Source: Verrucomicrobiaceae bacterium (GTDB taxonomy: Bacteria; Verrucomicrobiota; Verrucomicrobiia; Verrucomicrobiales; Verrucomicrobiaceae). From it: a stretch of 64,000 nucleotides of DNA. The stretch lies in contig JAIXOU010000106.1 of NCBI GenBank assembly GCA_027486585.1, positions 140,541 through 204,540 of the forward strand, read 5' to 3'. Every line of letters starts with the position of its first letter. Within the stretch, counting starts at the first letter, position 1. A model generated the notes under the pieces. It did not search any database, was not told where the DNA came from, and saw only the letters and a list, made by a program, of their open reading frames with translations. Made by a program: the position numbers and the translations under genes. Below, one piece after another: positions 34,690 through 43,804 of this stretch.

Positions 34690-35831
34690 GCAGTTAGCTG
34701 TGCTTTCGATTTCTTTGGAACAGTCATCGTTACTCCACAGCGTTCGAAGACGGCTGTCTCTACCGTGAGCCCAGGACCAAAGGCAATGGCACAAGTCATG
34801 GCGTGATCTGTTTCCGCCTCCTCAAGCATGCCTTTAAGCACGAACATCACTGTCGGACTGCTCATGTTCCCATAATCACGCAAAACACCGCGAGAGATCT
34901 CCAAAGCCTCAGGCGGCAAAGACAGGTGCTGCTCCACCTGATCGAGAATGGCGCGCCCACCTGGATGAATCGCCCATTCGTCGATATCGCTGAGCTGCAT
35001 CTCACGCTTCGCGAGAATACCGCCGAGCATCTCACGAATATTGCTACCGATGAGATCGGGCACATAGGCAGACAGCACCATATTGAATCCATGATCTCCG
35101 ATGTCCCAAGCCATGTGAGCCTCACTGGACGGAACTAGCGCAGAGTGAAAACCCTGCACTCTGTAAAAAGGCCGATCGCCCGCAGGTTCACGCGCACTCA
35201 TGATTGCTGCGGCTGCACCATCTGCGAAGAGGGCATTGGCCACGATACTCTCTGGCTTGTCACTGACTTGAAGATGCAGGGTGCAAAGTTCTAGACACAT
35301 CACCAGCACCACAGCCTTTGGATTGGCCTCACAAAATTGTGCCGCCATACGCATGGCGGGAAAAGCCGCATAACAGCCCATGAAACCTATGGTGTAACGC
35401 TCAACATTTTCATTCAAACCCAGATCACGGATGATGTGATAATCAGGCCCTGGATTAGCAAAGCCCGTGCAAGAAGCAAAAACGACATGCGTGATCTCCT
35501 CTTTAGCAAATTGCGGACACTCGGCGAGCGTCTTCCGCGCAAGCTTCACCGCAAGTTCGCGTGAGGCTTTGGCATAAAGGGCGTTGCGCTGGCCTGTGGT
35601 GGGCGAATTGATCGTGCCATCTGGCAGGGTGCGAAATAGATCTCCGTCCTCTTTGGTGAAATCATCAATCACGCTGTACCGAGTCTCAATCCCCGTCCGC
35701 TCATAAATCATCTCGACCATGCGTTTAGCGCGAGCCTCCGTAACCCAGCCCTTCATGCGTTCACATGAAAACTCGTTGCTATAAATAAACGGTGGCGTGT
35801 CCGTGGAAATGTGGTGGATGTAAGCCGGCAT
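34686..35831 (-). CDS. Type III polyketide synthase
   Basis: The 381-residue enzyme is a chalcone/alkylresorcinol synthase family member with the catalytic triad Cys153 (IGFMGCYAAFPAM), His289 (EWAIHPGGRAIL) and Asn322 (DYGNMSSPTVMF). Members condense an acyl starter with several malonyl units to give resorcinols or pyrones. The start ATG at 35831 lies five bases after the YceI stop; a TTG at 35840 is rejected. The next genes (FAD monooxygenase, methyltransferase, ACP, ketosynthase) form a tight operon, matching phenolic-lipid/alkylquinone pathways. Which ring type is made cannot be told from the sequence. Confidence 0.93.
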   Translation of the reverse strand: MPAYIHHISTDTPPFIYSNEFSCERMKGWVTEARAKRMVEMIYERTGIETRYSVIDDFTKEDGDLFRTLPDGTINSPTTGQRNALYAKASRELAVKLARKTLAECPQFAKEEITHVVFASCTGFANPGPDYHIIRDLGLNENVERYTIGFMGCYAAFPAMRMAAQFCEANPKAVVLVMCLELCTLHLQVSDKPESIVANALFADGAAAAIMSAREPAGDRPFYRVQGFHSALVPSSEAHMAWDIGDHGFNMVLSAYVPDLIGSNIREMLGGILAKREMQLSDIDEWAIHPGGRAILDQVEQHLSLPPEALEISRGVLRDYGNMSSPTVMFVLKGMLEEAETDHAMTCAIAFGPGLTVETAVFERCGVTMTVPKKSKAQLTA

Positions 35832-35836
35832 GAAGA

Positions 35837-36403
35837 TCAATTCTGGGTCAATGTAACCGAGGCATGAACTTTGATGCTATCCCCTACTTTGATGAATAAT
35901 AGCACCGTGGGGACGCTAATGCCGCTAGCCTTCATCGAGACGGGGAAGTCGAGATCAAAGGTGGCTTTACCACCAGTCAGCTTCCAATTGGTGATGTTTG
36001 CTAAAACCTGTTGGGGTTTGCCAAGCAGCGTTAGCGTCATCGGCAACTTGGCAGGCGTTTTGCCATCCGCCGCTATTTTATCCGCAGCGGCATCAATACT
36101 GGCACGGATCAAAGGATAATCCGTGACCTTCATGGCCTTGCGCATGTTTTCATCACGTTTGGCCTCATCGGTATCCATCTTCACCGCCTCAACGGTCACG
36201 TCAGCCTTGATCCGTACAGGCTTGCCAGCGTCATCAAGAGTGACTTCAGTGGCATAAGGTTTGGCGGAGACTTTACCGCCCCATGCATGAAGCGTCGAAG
36301 TGCCGTCAAAGGTAATGTCAGCCTCTCCTGACCAACCTTGCGTGGTTTCAGCAAAAGCGGAACAGGCTAGACCCAAGAGAACCAAGAGGGAGAGTTTCAT
36401 CAT
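35837..36403 (-). CDS. Secreted YceI-family protein
   Basis: The 188-residue protein has a signal peptide (MMKLSLLVLLGLACSAFA) and the YceI lipocalin-like barrel: ADITFDGTSTLHAWGGKVSAKPY, TVEAVKMDTDEAKRDENMRKAM and a C-terminal DLDFPVSMKASGISVPTVL. YceI proteins form a hollow barrel that binds isoprenoid-type lipids such as polyprenyl quinone precursors in the periplasm. Its position as first gene of the polyketide operon (5 bp before the PKS) suggests it carries the lipid product or an intermediate. The ATG at 36403 is chosen because the longer frame would bury the signal peptide. Confidence 0.9.
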   Translation of the reverse strand: MMKLSLLVLLGLACSAFAETTQGWSGEADITFDGTSTLHAWGGKVSAKPYATEVTLDDAGKPVRIKADVTVEAVKMDTDEAKRDENMRKAMKVTDYPLIRASIDAAADKIAADGKTPAKLPMTLTLLGKPQQVLANITNWKLTGGKATFDLDFPVSMKASGISVPTVLLFIKVGDSIKVHASVTLTQN

Positions 36404-36431
36404 GCAAGTAAGGCGAGGAGATGCCGTGTGA

Positions 36432-39400
36432 CTACTGAAGATTGAAGCCGCCAGAAAGAATCGCGGTCGCCGTAGCAGCCTGTCCCTGAGCCGGAATTTG
36501 CGGTAACATAAAGTAACCCACGGCTTTATGACTCCCATTGCTCAATCGCACGACTTGACCTTGGAAAGCCACCTTGGACCGAACCAAAGGCGGTGTGGTG
36601 GGTTCTGTCAGATTGAAGCTACCCGCCACCCCACCAGTTGCTGTATTTAGAGTGATAGCGACTTTGCCTGGATTGATTGCATTCTTGAGGTCGATCGTGT
36701 TACTGTCAGTGAAAATGAAGCTCATGTCAGGATCTATGGCTGAACTGGCAAGTCCGCCATCCGTGAACCTCAAGTTAACGTTCCCAGGATCAGGCAATCC
36801 CAGCACAATGCTGCCTTTATTAGCCGGAGCTAGATAACCGCCCGCTGCCCTCAGCTTGATAGGCCCGAAGTTAGTCGCGTAAGCACGACCACTGATCTTT
36901 GGCTTATTCCAAGTAAGCTCTCCACTGACAAAATTATTGGCAAAAAGCCCTCCCGTATCCTCAGCAAGCTTCAGCCCCTCTTGAATGCTCTGATTGCTCT
37001 GACTGCTCTGATAGCTCAGAATACTACCCCCATTTTTATAGAGCGGACTATACGCCCAGAAATCGCCGGCATTGCTCAGAAAGCTCGCGCTGGTGAAAGT
37101 CTCGCCATCAGCCGTCCTACCGACTGTGGTAATCACACCTGCAAGGCTGATATTGAAAGTGGCAAAGCCGCTGCCTTGAGGAATGGAGACTAGGCCTTTA
37201 TCAGCCTGATCAACCAGATCCAAAGCCATGCTATAGTATCCAACCAGTGCATCGGCTGGATTGTTCAGAGCATTCCAGCCTGTGCGCCATCCCTTAACTT
37301 TATCTAAGAACGGAGCAATTTTGGATGTCATTTCGCCTGTGACGGGGTCCAGGGTCAAACTCAATGACTGACCTCCGATAGTCCCTGAAATCTGGGGAGC
37401 CACTGCCGCTAAATTTCCAGTCATCGAGTAAGCAGTCGATGCCCCCTTAACGGCGCTATTAGCAAACGCCCCGACAAGTTTGACCGTGTAGCTTCCGAGT
37501 GATGTTGTTGTCACCACCAGTGAACCACCTAAACCTCCATTGAGCGTAGCATCACGTGCGACGGTTCCGCTAAAAGTGCCGACTAGATTTTTATCCAAGG
37601 CACGCACAATCAATCGCGTTGTGATAGCCGCACTGGCACCGCCTGTATTGAGCGCACGCACTTGCACATTGTAGAGTCCAGATACCAGTGGGCGACCACT
37701 GATGACTCCTGTTGCAGGAGCAAACGTCAACCCAAGTGGCAGGCCCGTCATCACAAAGGTCCTTGGATAATTCAAGGCTGTCACCGTGTAGCTGAAATTA
37801 GCGCCAATGGTTAGGGTAGGGAATACAATTGGCTGAATAACAGGTGCCAGGAAAATGGGCGATACGGGAAGAGTGAACTGCTTCGTCACGACAAAACCCG
37901 TATTGTCTGTCAGTCGGACGGTGAATGTGGAAGCATTAGCTGTGAGTGTTGGAGTGCCAGAAAGTACACCTAAGCTGCTGAGACTTAAACCCGGAGGTAA
38001 TGCACCAGCACTCAAGGCCCAGGTGTAAGGCGCCGTTCCGCCTTGCCCAACTAGCGTTTGGTTAAAAGCCACATTTCTGACCGAAGTCAGAAGACTTGAT
38101 GTGGCAATGCTGAGATCACTCATGCGGACGCTAAATGCCCTGGTATCAGTGAATCCAAGGGCATCCTGAAGTCTCAATGTGAAGTTACTTGTAGTTACGC
38201 TTGTTGGAATACCAGAGAGAACGCCAGCCTCACTGAGGGTGACACCTTCTGGGAGCGCACCTGAATTCAAAGCCCAAGTGTAAGGTGCCGTACCAGCACT
38301 GGCCGCTAAAGCTGTGCTATAGCTGCTCCCCACATTGCCTGGTGCCAAGACAGAAGCTGTGGAGATAACCGGAGCGCTGCCAGTGGCGAGGGTAAAGACC
38401 TTTGTAGCCGTTAAAATATTCGCATCACTCAGCTGCACGGTAAATTGGCTCGTGCCCGCAGAGGTCGGGGTACCGCTGAGCGCTCCTCCAGTGCTAAGTG
38501 CCAGTCCTGAAGGCAAAGCACCAGCGCTGACCACAAACCGATAAGGTGCTGTGCCACCCTGGGCGGCCAGTTGCTGAAGAAAGCTGCTACCGATCAGTCG
38601 CGAAGCCAGTATGGATGTAGTGATTGTAGGCGGTGTCGCAGCCACTGAATCAGGAAGAAAAGCGGTGGTGCTGAAGTGGGTATCCACCGTTACTTTGTCA
38701 AAGCCGAAGTTCGCCTGATTCGCAGGCCCCGTGATCGTGATCGCATAATTTGCCTGATTGCCGGGCAGATCCCATTTGGCCCAGAGCTGCCCGTCACCCG
38801 CGCTGTTCACTGCCTGAACCACCGTCGGGGCCACTCCATTGAGGCTATTGAGCGATATCGTTGCAGGAAAGGAACCGGCCCCAGGAATAGCAGCGATTTG
38901 CATCACGATGGTCGTGAATCCCTCCGTGCCAACTGTACCACTTGTCGGCACAGTGACTTGCTCAGCCAAAGTGCCGCTAGCGAAAGACAGATCACCATTA
39001 TCGATGACATGATCTTCCGCATTGGTCGTCTGGAAGTTTGCTCCGACGGTAGCGCTCCCAATGTCGGGTGAGCTATCGTTGATCGGCACTGCGCGATCTG
39101 AGGCATCATTAAATGTTTCCCATCCAAAATAAGTGCTTGCAGCAGTTCCCCGCTCAGTGACGGCAAACAGCCCTGCACTTTGACTCATTGCGTGAGCATA
39201 CGCTGGAGTGACCAGTAAAACAGTGACCGTGGCAGCAGCAGAGTTGACCCCTGTTGGATTGACCTCATTGGAGACCTTGACCCAATAGCTTTTAGTTAGT
39301 GTTGATGCCGGTGTCGTGAAAGAATTAGAGTTCGTTCCCACTGGAGTCGTCGTCACACCGCTATCGCCTTCATACCATTGATAAGAAAGTGCGCCATCTC

Positions 39401-40517
39401 CACTCGCAGACACCGAGAGTGTCGTGGAGTTACCATAATTGACTGAGGTCGAAGCGGGAGATGCTGTGATAGTTGGAGGCTGCAACACGGTGACTCTCGC
39501 TACCGTCGAGTCTGCACCCCCAGGATTGGCCAAGTTAGAAACTCGGACCCAATAATCGGTGTTCTCCAAGAGAACCGGGGTTGTAAATGAAGCACTGTTG
39601 GTTCCACTAAGCGGATTAGCCGTGATGCCGCTAGCTCCTCGGAACCACTGATAAATCAACGGTGCATCGCCAGTCGCAACGACAGAGATAGTCGTCGTTT
39701 GTCCGCGGTTAATTGTCGCCGATACTGGATGCGTTGTGATCGCCGCAGGCTGACGAACCGTCACTGTAGCTGTATTGGAATTAGCTCCCGTAGTATTCAC
39801 GGAATTAGTAACTTTCACCCAATAACTCGTTGTATCCGCCAGTACCGGCGTAACGAAAGTAGCGGAGTCAGTTCCGACAGGAGTCGTCGTCGTGCCGCTG
39901 GCGCCTTGATACCATTGATAAGTTGGGGGAGGCACTCCAGTGGCAATGACCGTCAGCGTGGTGCTACCACCACTGTTGATGGACGTCGAGGACGGATGCG
40001 TCGTGATAACTGGGTTCGGGGCGACACTAATGGTGATGGCCTTTGATACCCATTCTCCCGAGAAACCAGCGTACCGGTATGCCCTGATTGTGACGTTTCT
40101 GTCGCCGACTTGCGTGGTTGTGCCCGTCAAGGTTGCAGTTGCACCCGTGGATTTCGTCAGCGTCAGGCCAGTAGGCAGTGTGCCACTGAAGACCTGCCAC
40201 GATTGTGGCTGGCTTGGACTTCCTAAGACTTGGAAAAGGCCATTTAAAGCCACCCCTGATGTCACTGGAACGGTCGCTGAACCTGCTGAAGGTGCCACCT
40301 GGGAGAGTGTCGTCGCGCCAGCCACACTGTCATAAGCGCCAAGTCCCACGACCGTTGCAATCGCAATCTTTGTCGCATCCATCACAGCGAATGAACTCAG
40401 TAGATTCACCTCAGGCATGATGATCTGTGCAGCGGGCGTGCGCTGAAAGAGCAGGAGGAACGTGCTGCTGCGTTTGCAAAGCCTTTTGAGCTTCTGAAGG
40501 ATTGGCTGATTTTTCAT
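36432..40517 (-). CDS. Large Ig-like repeat surface protein
   Basis: The 1361-residue protein has a long N-terminal leader (a basic segment, then VMDATKIAIATVVGLGAYDSV) of the kind seen on large Verrucomicrobial surface proteins. It contains about three Ig-like repeats between residues 170 and 440 (for example YQWYQGASG, YQWFRGASG and YQWYEGDSG, each ending SYWVKV or DYWVRV), a non-repeat domain (440-640), then putative Ig (He_PIG) repeats with GALPSGL, GALPEGV and GALPPGL. A C-terminal domain of about 350 residues closes the protein. It is presumably exported and involved in adhesion or matrix contact. No sorting signal was recognised at the end (SGGFNLQ). It is unlikely to belong to the PKS operon. 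Confidence 0.85.
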   Translation of the reverse strand: MKNQPILQKLKRLCKRSSTFLLLFQRTPAAQIIMPEVNLLSSFAVMDATKIAIATVVGLGAYDSVAGATTLSQVAPSAGSATVPVTSGVALNGLFQVLGSPSQPQSWQVFSGTLPTGLTLTKSTGATATLTGTTTQVGDRNVTIRAYRYAGFSGEWVSKAITISVAPNPVITTHPSSTSINSGGSTTLTVIATGVPPPTYQWYQGASGTTTTPVGTDSATFVTPVLADTTSYWVKVTNSVNTTGANSNTATVTVRQPAAITTHPVSATINRGQTTTISVVATGDAPLIYQWFRGASGITANPLSGTNSASFTTPVLLENTDYWVRVSNLANPGGADSTVARVTVLQPPTITASPASTSVNYGNSTTLSVSASGDGALSYQWYEGDSGVTTTPVGTNSNSFTTPASTLTKSYWVKVSNEVNPTGVNSAAATVTVLLVTPAYAHAMSQSAGLFAVTERGTAASTYFGWETFNDASDRAVPINDSSPDIGSATVGANFQTTNAEDHVIDNGDLSFASGTLAEQVTVPTSGTVGTEGFTTIVMQIAAIPGAGSFPATISLNSLNGVAPTVVQAVNSAGDGQLWAKWDLPGNQANYAITITGPANQANFGFDKVTVDTHFSTTAFLPDSVAATPPTITTSILASRLIGSSFLQQLAAQGGTAPYRFVVSAGALPSGLALSTGGALSGTPTSAGTSQFTVQLSDANILTATKVFTLATGSAPVISTASVLAPGNVGSSYSTALAASAGTAPYTWALNSGALPEGVTLSEAGVLSGIPTSVTTSNFTLRLQDALGFTDTRAFSVRMSDLSIATSSLLTSVRNVAFNQTLVGQGGTAPYTWALSAGALPPGLSLSSLGVLSGTPTLTANASTFTVRLTDNTGFVVTKQFTLPVSPIFLAPVIQPIVFPTLTIGANFSYTVTALNYPRTFVMTGLPLGLTFAPATGVISGRPLVSGLYNVQVRALNTGGASAAITTRLIVRALDKNLVGTFSGTVARDATLNGGLGGSLVVTTTSLGSYTVKLVGAFANSAVKGASTAYSMTGNLAAVAPQISGTIGGQSLSLTLDPVTGEMTSKIAPFLDKVKGWRTGWNALNNPADALVGYYSMALDLVDQADKGLVSIPQGSGFATFNISLAGVITTVGRTADGETFTSASFLSNAGDFWAYSPLYKNGGSILSYQSSQSNQSIQEGLKLAEDTGGLFANNFVSGELTWNKPKISGRAYATNFGPIKLRAAGGYLAPANKGSIVLGLPDPGNVNLRFTDGGLASSAIDPDMSFIFTDSNTIDLKNAINPGKVAITLNTATGGVAGSFNLTEPTTPPLVRSKVAFQGQVVRLSNGSHKAVGYFMLPQIPAQGQAATATAILSGGFNLQ

Positions 40518-40558
40518 CGTATTAGTTAGGCTGGTTGTTTTGAAAATGAATGTGATTG

Positions 40559-40786
40559 TTAATTACAGCCGCAGCCGCCACCGCCCACACCACCGCCACC
40601 AAAGCTGGCTTCGCGCGAAAAGTAGGCGTGCTGAGTCATCGCCAGCAGCAGAGAGTCACGACCTGCGTCCATAAGCGGGTTCGCCAGATTACCGCGCTGG
40701 TAGGGCTTCACGCGCACGAGATGCTGGGAGCAACTACTGAGCAGCATCACAGCCATGGCGGCAGTAGTGAGGATCATTGTTTTCAT
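40559..40786 (-). CDS. Small DUF4266 lipoprotein
   Basis: The 75-residue protein has a lipobox (LLSSC, Cys19), the conserved VKPYQRGNLANPLMD segment, HAYFSREASFGG and a Gly-rich tail ending GGGGCGCN. This layout is the DUF4266 family, small lipoproteins of unknown function nearly always found beside DUF3570, ApbE and a TlpA-like gene. The two Cys in the CGC tail could bind a metal, form a disulfide or be modified. It is the last gene of the operon (21 bp after TlpA). Confidence 0.88.
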   Translation of the reverse strand: MKTMILTTAAMAVMLLSSCSQHLVRVKPYQRGNLANPLMDAGRDSLLLAMTQHAYFSREASFGGGGVGGGGCGCN

Positions 40787-40807
40787 CGTTAAATAAGTGG
40801 GGTGATT

Positions 40808-41293
40808 TTATTCAGTCAGCAGCGCTTCGATCTCGGCGGTGTATTCGGCTTCGGTCTTGGCACCTTTAAAGCCTTTGTGGATATGGCGAATCACACCTTT
40901 GCGATCCACGAGGTAGCTGCTAGGCATTGTCGGCGGATTAAAGAAGTCTGCTGCCTTATGCTGTGAATCATGCACCAGAGTGAAGGCGACTTTGTTCTTA
41001 GCCAGGAAGCCTTGATATGCCGACGCTTCATCATCGACCCCGATGCCTATGGTCACCAATCCCCTCGCGGCATACTTCTGATGCAGCCGTGCCATGGTGA
41101 CAAATGAGGCTTTACATGGCGCACACCATGAAGCCCAGAAATCAACGAGGACGACTTTTCCCATGGTCTTTGGCAGTGAAGAACCGGGTAGCAGAGCACT
41201 TAGAGCAGGAAGGGCCGTTCCGACTTTGGGTTCTGCTGCTGTTGCAACAGATAAGCTGAGACAGATGAAGGCGAGGATTAAGTTTGTTTTCAT
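40808..41293 (-). CDS. TlpA-like secreted thioredoxin
   Basis: The 161-residue protein has a signal peptide (MKTNLILAFICLSLSVATAA) and a thioredoxin fold with the CxxC site WCAPC (Cys57, Cys60), FVTMARLHQKY and the cis-Pro region PPTMPSSYLVDRKGVIR. It probably keeps a periplasmic disulfide reduced. In this operon the natural client would be the Cys-Gly-Cys tail of the DUF4266 lipoprotein, but this is inference. It sits between the ApbE gene (27-bp gap) and the DUF4266 gene. Confidence 0.9.
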   Translation of the reverse strand: MKTNLILAFICLSLSVATAAEPKVGTALPALSALLPGSSLPKTMGKVVLVDFWASWCAPCKASFVTMARLHQKYAARGLVTIGIGVDDEASAYQGFLAKNKVAFTLVHDSQHKAADFFNPPTMPSSYLVDRKGVIRHIHKGFKGAKTEAEYTAEIEALLTE

Positions 41294-41320
41294 GGTATTT
41301 GAATTTTTGGAAGAATCAGA

Positions 41321-42292
41321 TCAGGCTGCTTGAACTTGGAATTTGCGGAACTCTCGGGTAACATGCGGGCCATGCTCATCCTGCACGCAGGCTTCAACAC
41401 CGGGAGCGCGGTCGGCAAATAACAGCCCCTCCCGCAAGCCTAGAATGAAGACACAAGTAGAATAGATACCCGCCAATAAACAACTCGGCGCAATGACTGT
41501 AACAGCGCGCAAACCGTGTCGCACTGGCCACCCAGTGCGGCGATCCAGAATGTGACCGTAGCGGACACCGTTGTGTTCAAAGCGCCGAGCGTAATCACCC
41601 GATGCACAGACAGCATAACCGGACACGGCTAGACCACCTATGCATTGCTCGGTTTTGATACCATCCTGAATCCCCACATGCCAAAAGGGATGCAGGCCAT
41701 TGCCCCCGAAGGCGAAGATATCGCGACCGAGATCGACAAGTGCGTCTTGGATACCATACCTCTTGGCAATAGCGATGAGTTGATCCACGGCGAATTCTTT
41801 GCCAAAGCCTCCGAAGTCTAGCCCCATGCCCTCACGAGCAAGAAAGACTTTCCCTGGCTTGCGGTGCAAGTCCTTCCAATTTGAGAGAGCTAGTGCCGTG
41901 GCGATCTCATCATGACTGGGCAACCGTTCATGCACGATCTTCCAATCCCATACTTTAGTCAGTGGCAGTGTAGCCGCATCAAGAACACCATCCGTCAGGC
42001 GATGCATAACGTCTGCTAAATCAAGCATCTTCTCCATTTCATGATCTACCGACACCCATTCCTTGCCCGCAGCCTGATTGATTTTTGATAACATCGAGTC
42101 CGGTTTAAATCGGGAAAACTTTGCCTCAAAAGCACTCAACCAACCAAGTGCATCAGCCACGAATAGTAGAGCCGTCTTTTTGTCTTCACAACGAAACTGG
42201 ATGGCACAGTCAGTTCCCAACGCACGAAAGGCCACACGCCGCACGCCGCGTGCATCAGGCTCGATGGGGATTGGAGGGACTGCCTTAGACAT
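41321..42292 (-). CDS. apbE: FAD:protein FMN transferase (ApbE family)
   Basis: The 323-residue protein has the ApbE pattern: FRALGTDCAIQFRC, FEAKFSRFKPDSMLSKIN, GMGLDFGGFGKEFAVDQLI and the late GHILDRRTGWPVRHGLRAVTV. The enzyme moves FMN from FAD to a Thr or Ser in target proteins outside the cytoplasm. No signal peptide is evident at the start (MSKAVPPIPIEPDARGV), so either export or cytoplasmic action is open. No protein with the usual FMN-binding target motif (D-x-x-[ST]-G-A-T) is adjacent, which makes the target uncertain. It is 9 bp from the DUF3570 gene. Confidence 0.9.
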   Translation of the reverse strand: MSKAVPPIPIEPDARGVRRVAFRALGTDCAIQFRCEDKKTALLFVADALGWLSAFEAKFSRFKPDSMLSKINQAAGKEWVSVDHEMEKMLDLADVMHRLTDGVLDAATLPLTKVWDWKIVHERLPSHDEIATALALSNWKDLHRKPGKVFLAREGMGLDFGGFGKEFAVDQLIAIAKRYGIQDALVDLGRDIFAFGGNGLHPFWHVGIQDGIKTEQCIGGLAVSGYAVCASGDYARRFEHNGVRYGHILDRRTGWPVRHGLRAVTVIAPSCLLAGIYSTCVFILGLREGLLFADRAPGVEACVQDEHGPHVTREFRKFQVQAA

Positions 42293-42301
42293 GAAGTTGA
42301 A

Positions 42302-43456
42302 TCAGAATTGAAAGTTAAGGCCAAAGGTACACATGCTGGCAGTGGCATAGGAAGCTGCAGGTGCCTGATCACTCCCAATGCCGGACATGTCGTAATGCTC
42401 GTAAGTGACGGAAGCCGCTATATTTTCAGTGAACCGGTAGCGGGCCTTTAAACCGAGGCTCATCGTCGCCATTGAAGAGAGGCGATAATCCGCAGAGTAG
42501 TTCGGCCCGCTGCCGTCAGGATAAATCTGCGGCGTGGCGATATTCACCTCGTTGAGAGAGTTGTGGAAGAAGTCCGCCGCACTCTGCTGGTAGTAGCGGA
42601 AGAAGGGAGTAATCTCCCATTTTCCAAACAAACTCTGCCTCCACTCCAGTTGCAGGCTCTGGGAGAAGACGCCGTAGTCGTCCTGCGCAAGGCGAACGAC
42701 GGCATCCAGCGCCGATTTCGTTTTTTCGAAGTAGTGTGTCCCCTGGAACTGCAACACGCCTCGTAGCCGACTAGATGGGCGGTTTTCTCGATAGGAGCTA
42801 GTAACTGGAAAAACACCAACAAGTTCATCGCGTTGAATGCTCTTGTATTGATCATTCAGGTAGCCTTCCGCATACCCCAAAGTCAGATTGGCAGACAGAA
42901 CGGTGTTTTTGTCCAAAAGCTGGGATAAACCGAAGAAGAGATCGTAGCTTCTTTTGTTCTGATCATCGATTCCTCTCACGACGATGGTGTCATTAAGATA
43001 GTTGAGCCCGAATGACACCGTCGTATTCTTCTGATTCAGTTCCCACTTATCACTCAGGGAGATGCCCTGAGAAAGGTAGTCGCTTTCACGGCTGTTTGAC
43101 AGCTCCAGTTCCACACGATGATCACCGATCTGCTGGGAAAGTGCTGCCAGCACGCCTTGACGCACGTCGTCAATGGGCGTCAGGAATGGCTGTTTAGCGC
43201 CAGGCAGGGCTTTCTGCTGATTCTCGGGTAGAACTCCGTTGGGCGTAGACCCACTGATTGCGTCCCTCAGAAACTGAAAACGGAAGCTCGTTTCTTCGGA
43301 TAAAAAGATCTCGCCACGATAATAGTAGGACTCGACGAACATGCGACCGCCGGACTCATCATAAGTCTGATAACTTGTATCAAACTTAAAGGCCTCCGCA
43401 CCTGCCAGGGGCACAACAGGCATCAGGAGTGGCGCTAAGGCGATTTTTTTTTTCAT
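42302..43456 (-). CDS. DUF3570 outer-membrane beta-barrel-like protein
   Basis: The protein has about 384 residues with a signal peptide (MKKKIALAPLLMPVVPLAGA) and alternating hydrophobic/polar strands ending in aromatic residues: YQTYDESGGRMFVESYYYRG, NTTVSFGLNYLNDTI, LEWRQSLFGKWEITPFFRYY and a C-terminal strand finishing MCTFGLNFQF. The C-terminal Phe is typical of outer-membrane barrels. This is the DUF3570 family, and the first gene of the ApbE operon. An upstream ATG at 43498 would add 14 residues; the one at 43456 fits the signal peptide better. Function unknown. Confidence 0.88.
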   Translation of the reverse strand: MKKKIALAPLLMPVVPLAGAEAFKFDTSYQTYDESGGRMFVESYYYRGEIFLSEETSFRFQFLRDAISGSTPNGVLPENQQKALPGAKQPFLTPIDDVRQGVLAALSQQIGDHRVELELSNSRESDYLSQGISLSDKWELNQKNTTVSFGLNYLNDTIVVRGIDDQNKRSYDLFFGLSQLLDKNTVLSANLTLGYAEGYLNDQYKSIQRDELVGVFPVTSSYRENRPSSRLRGVLQFQGTHYFEKTKSALDAVVRLAQDDYGVFSQSLQLEWRQSLFGKWEITPFFRYYQQSAADFFHNSLNEVNIATPQIYPDGSGPNYSADYRLSSMATMSLGLKARYRFTENIAASVTYEHYDMSGIGSDQAPAASYATASMCTFGLNFQF

Positions 43457-43498
43457 GAGAGACAACTTTAAAATACTAGGATCAATGTTTTTGCTCAA

Positions 43499-43804
43499 GA
43501 TCTAAGAGGCCACGTTTGCAGCCTTAATTTCTTGAATCGTAGCGCAATTCATAATGGTCCAGCTGTTAAGCAGAGGCAAAAGGAATAGGGTGAGAAACCA
43601 GTCACCTGTACTGGCTCATTCGCACAGGGCCGGGAACGGAAATAGATTTCAAACAAGTGAGGGAAAATCTGCCTGTAAGGCAGTGCACAGAGGTGCGGGA
43701 TGGGCAACGGAGCAGAGAGCTTTGGCGTGATTGATCACGGCCCGTCTGCATTAATGATGTCATAAAACAGGTCTTCAGACCCAATTACGACGTTCTCTAA
43801 TGCC
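43499..43804. other. Intergenic region without a recognised gene
   Basis: About 300 bp lie upstream of the DUF3570 gene and downstream of the small secreted protein at 43,805. No recognisable gene or hairpin was found. It probably includes the promoter for the DUF3570 operon; the only open frame inside it lacks any coding-like features. Confidence 0.35.

Noticed and set aside
43602..43784. Minus-strand 60-codon frame between the DUF3570 gene and the small secreted protein
   Set aside because: It has no ribosome-binding site or coding-like features and no similarity I recognise.
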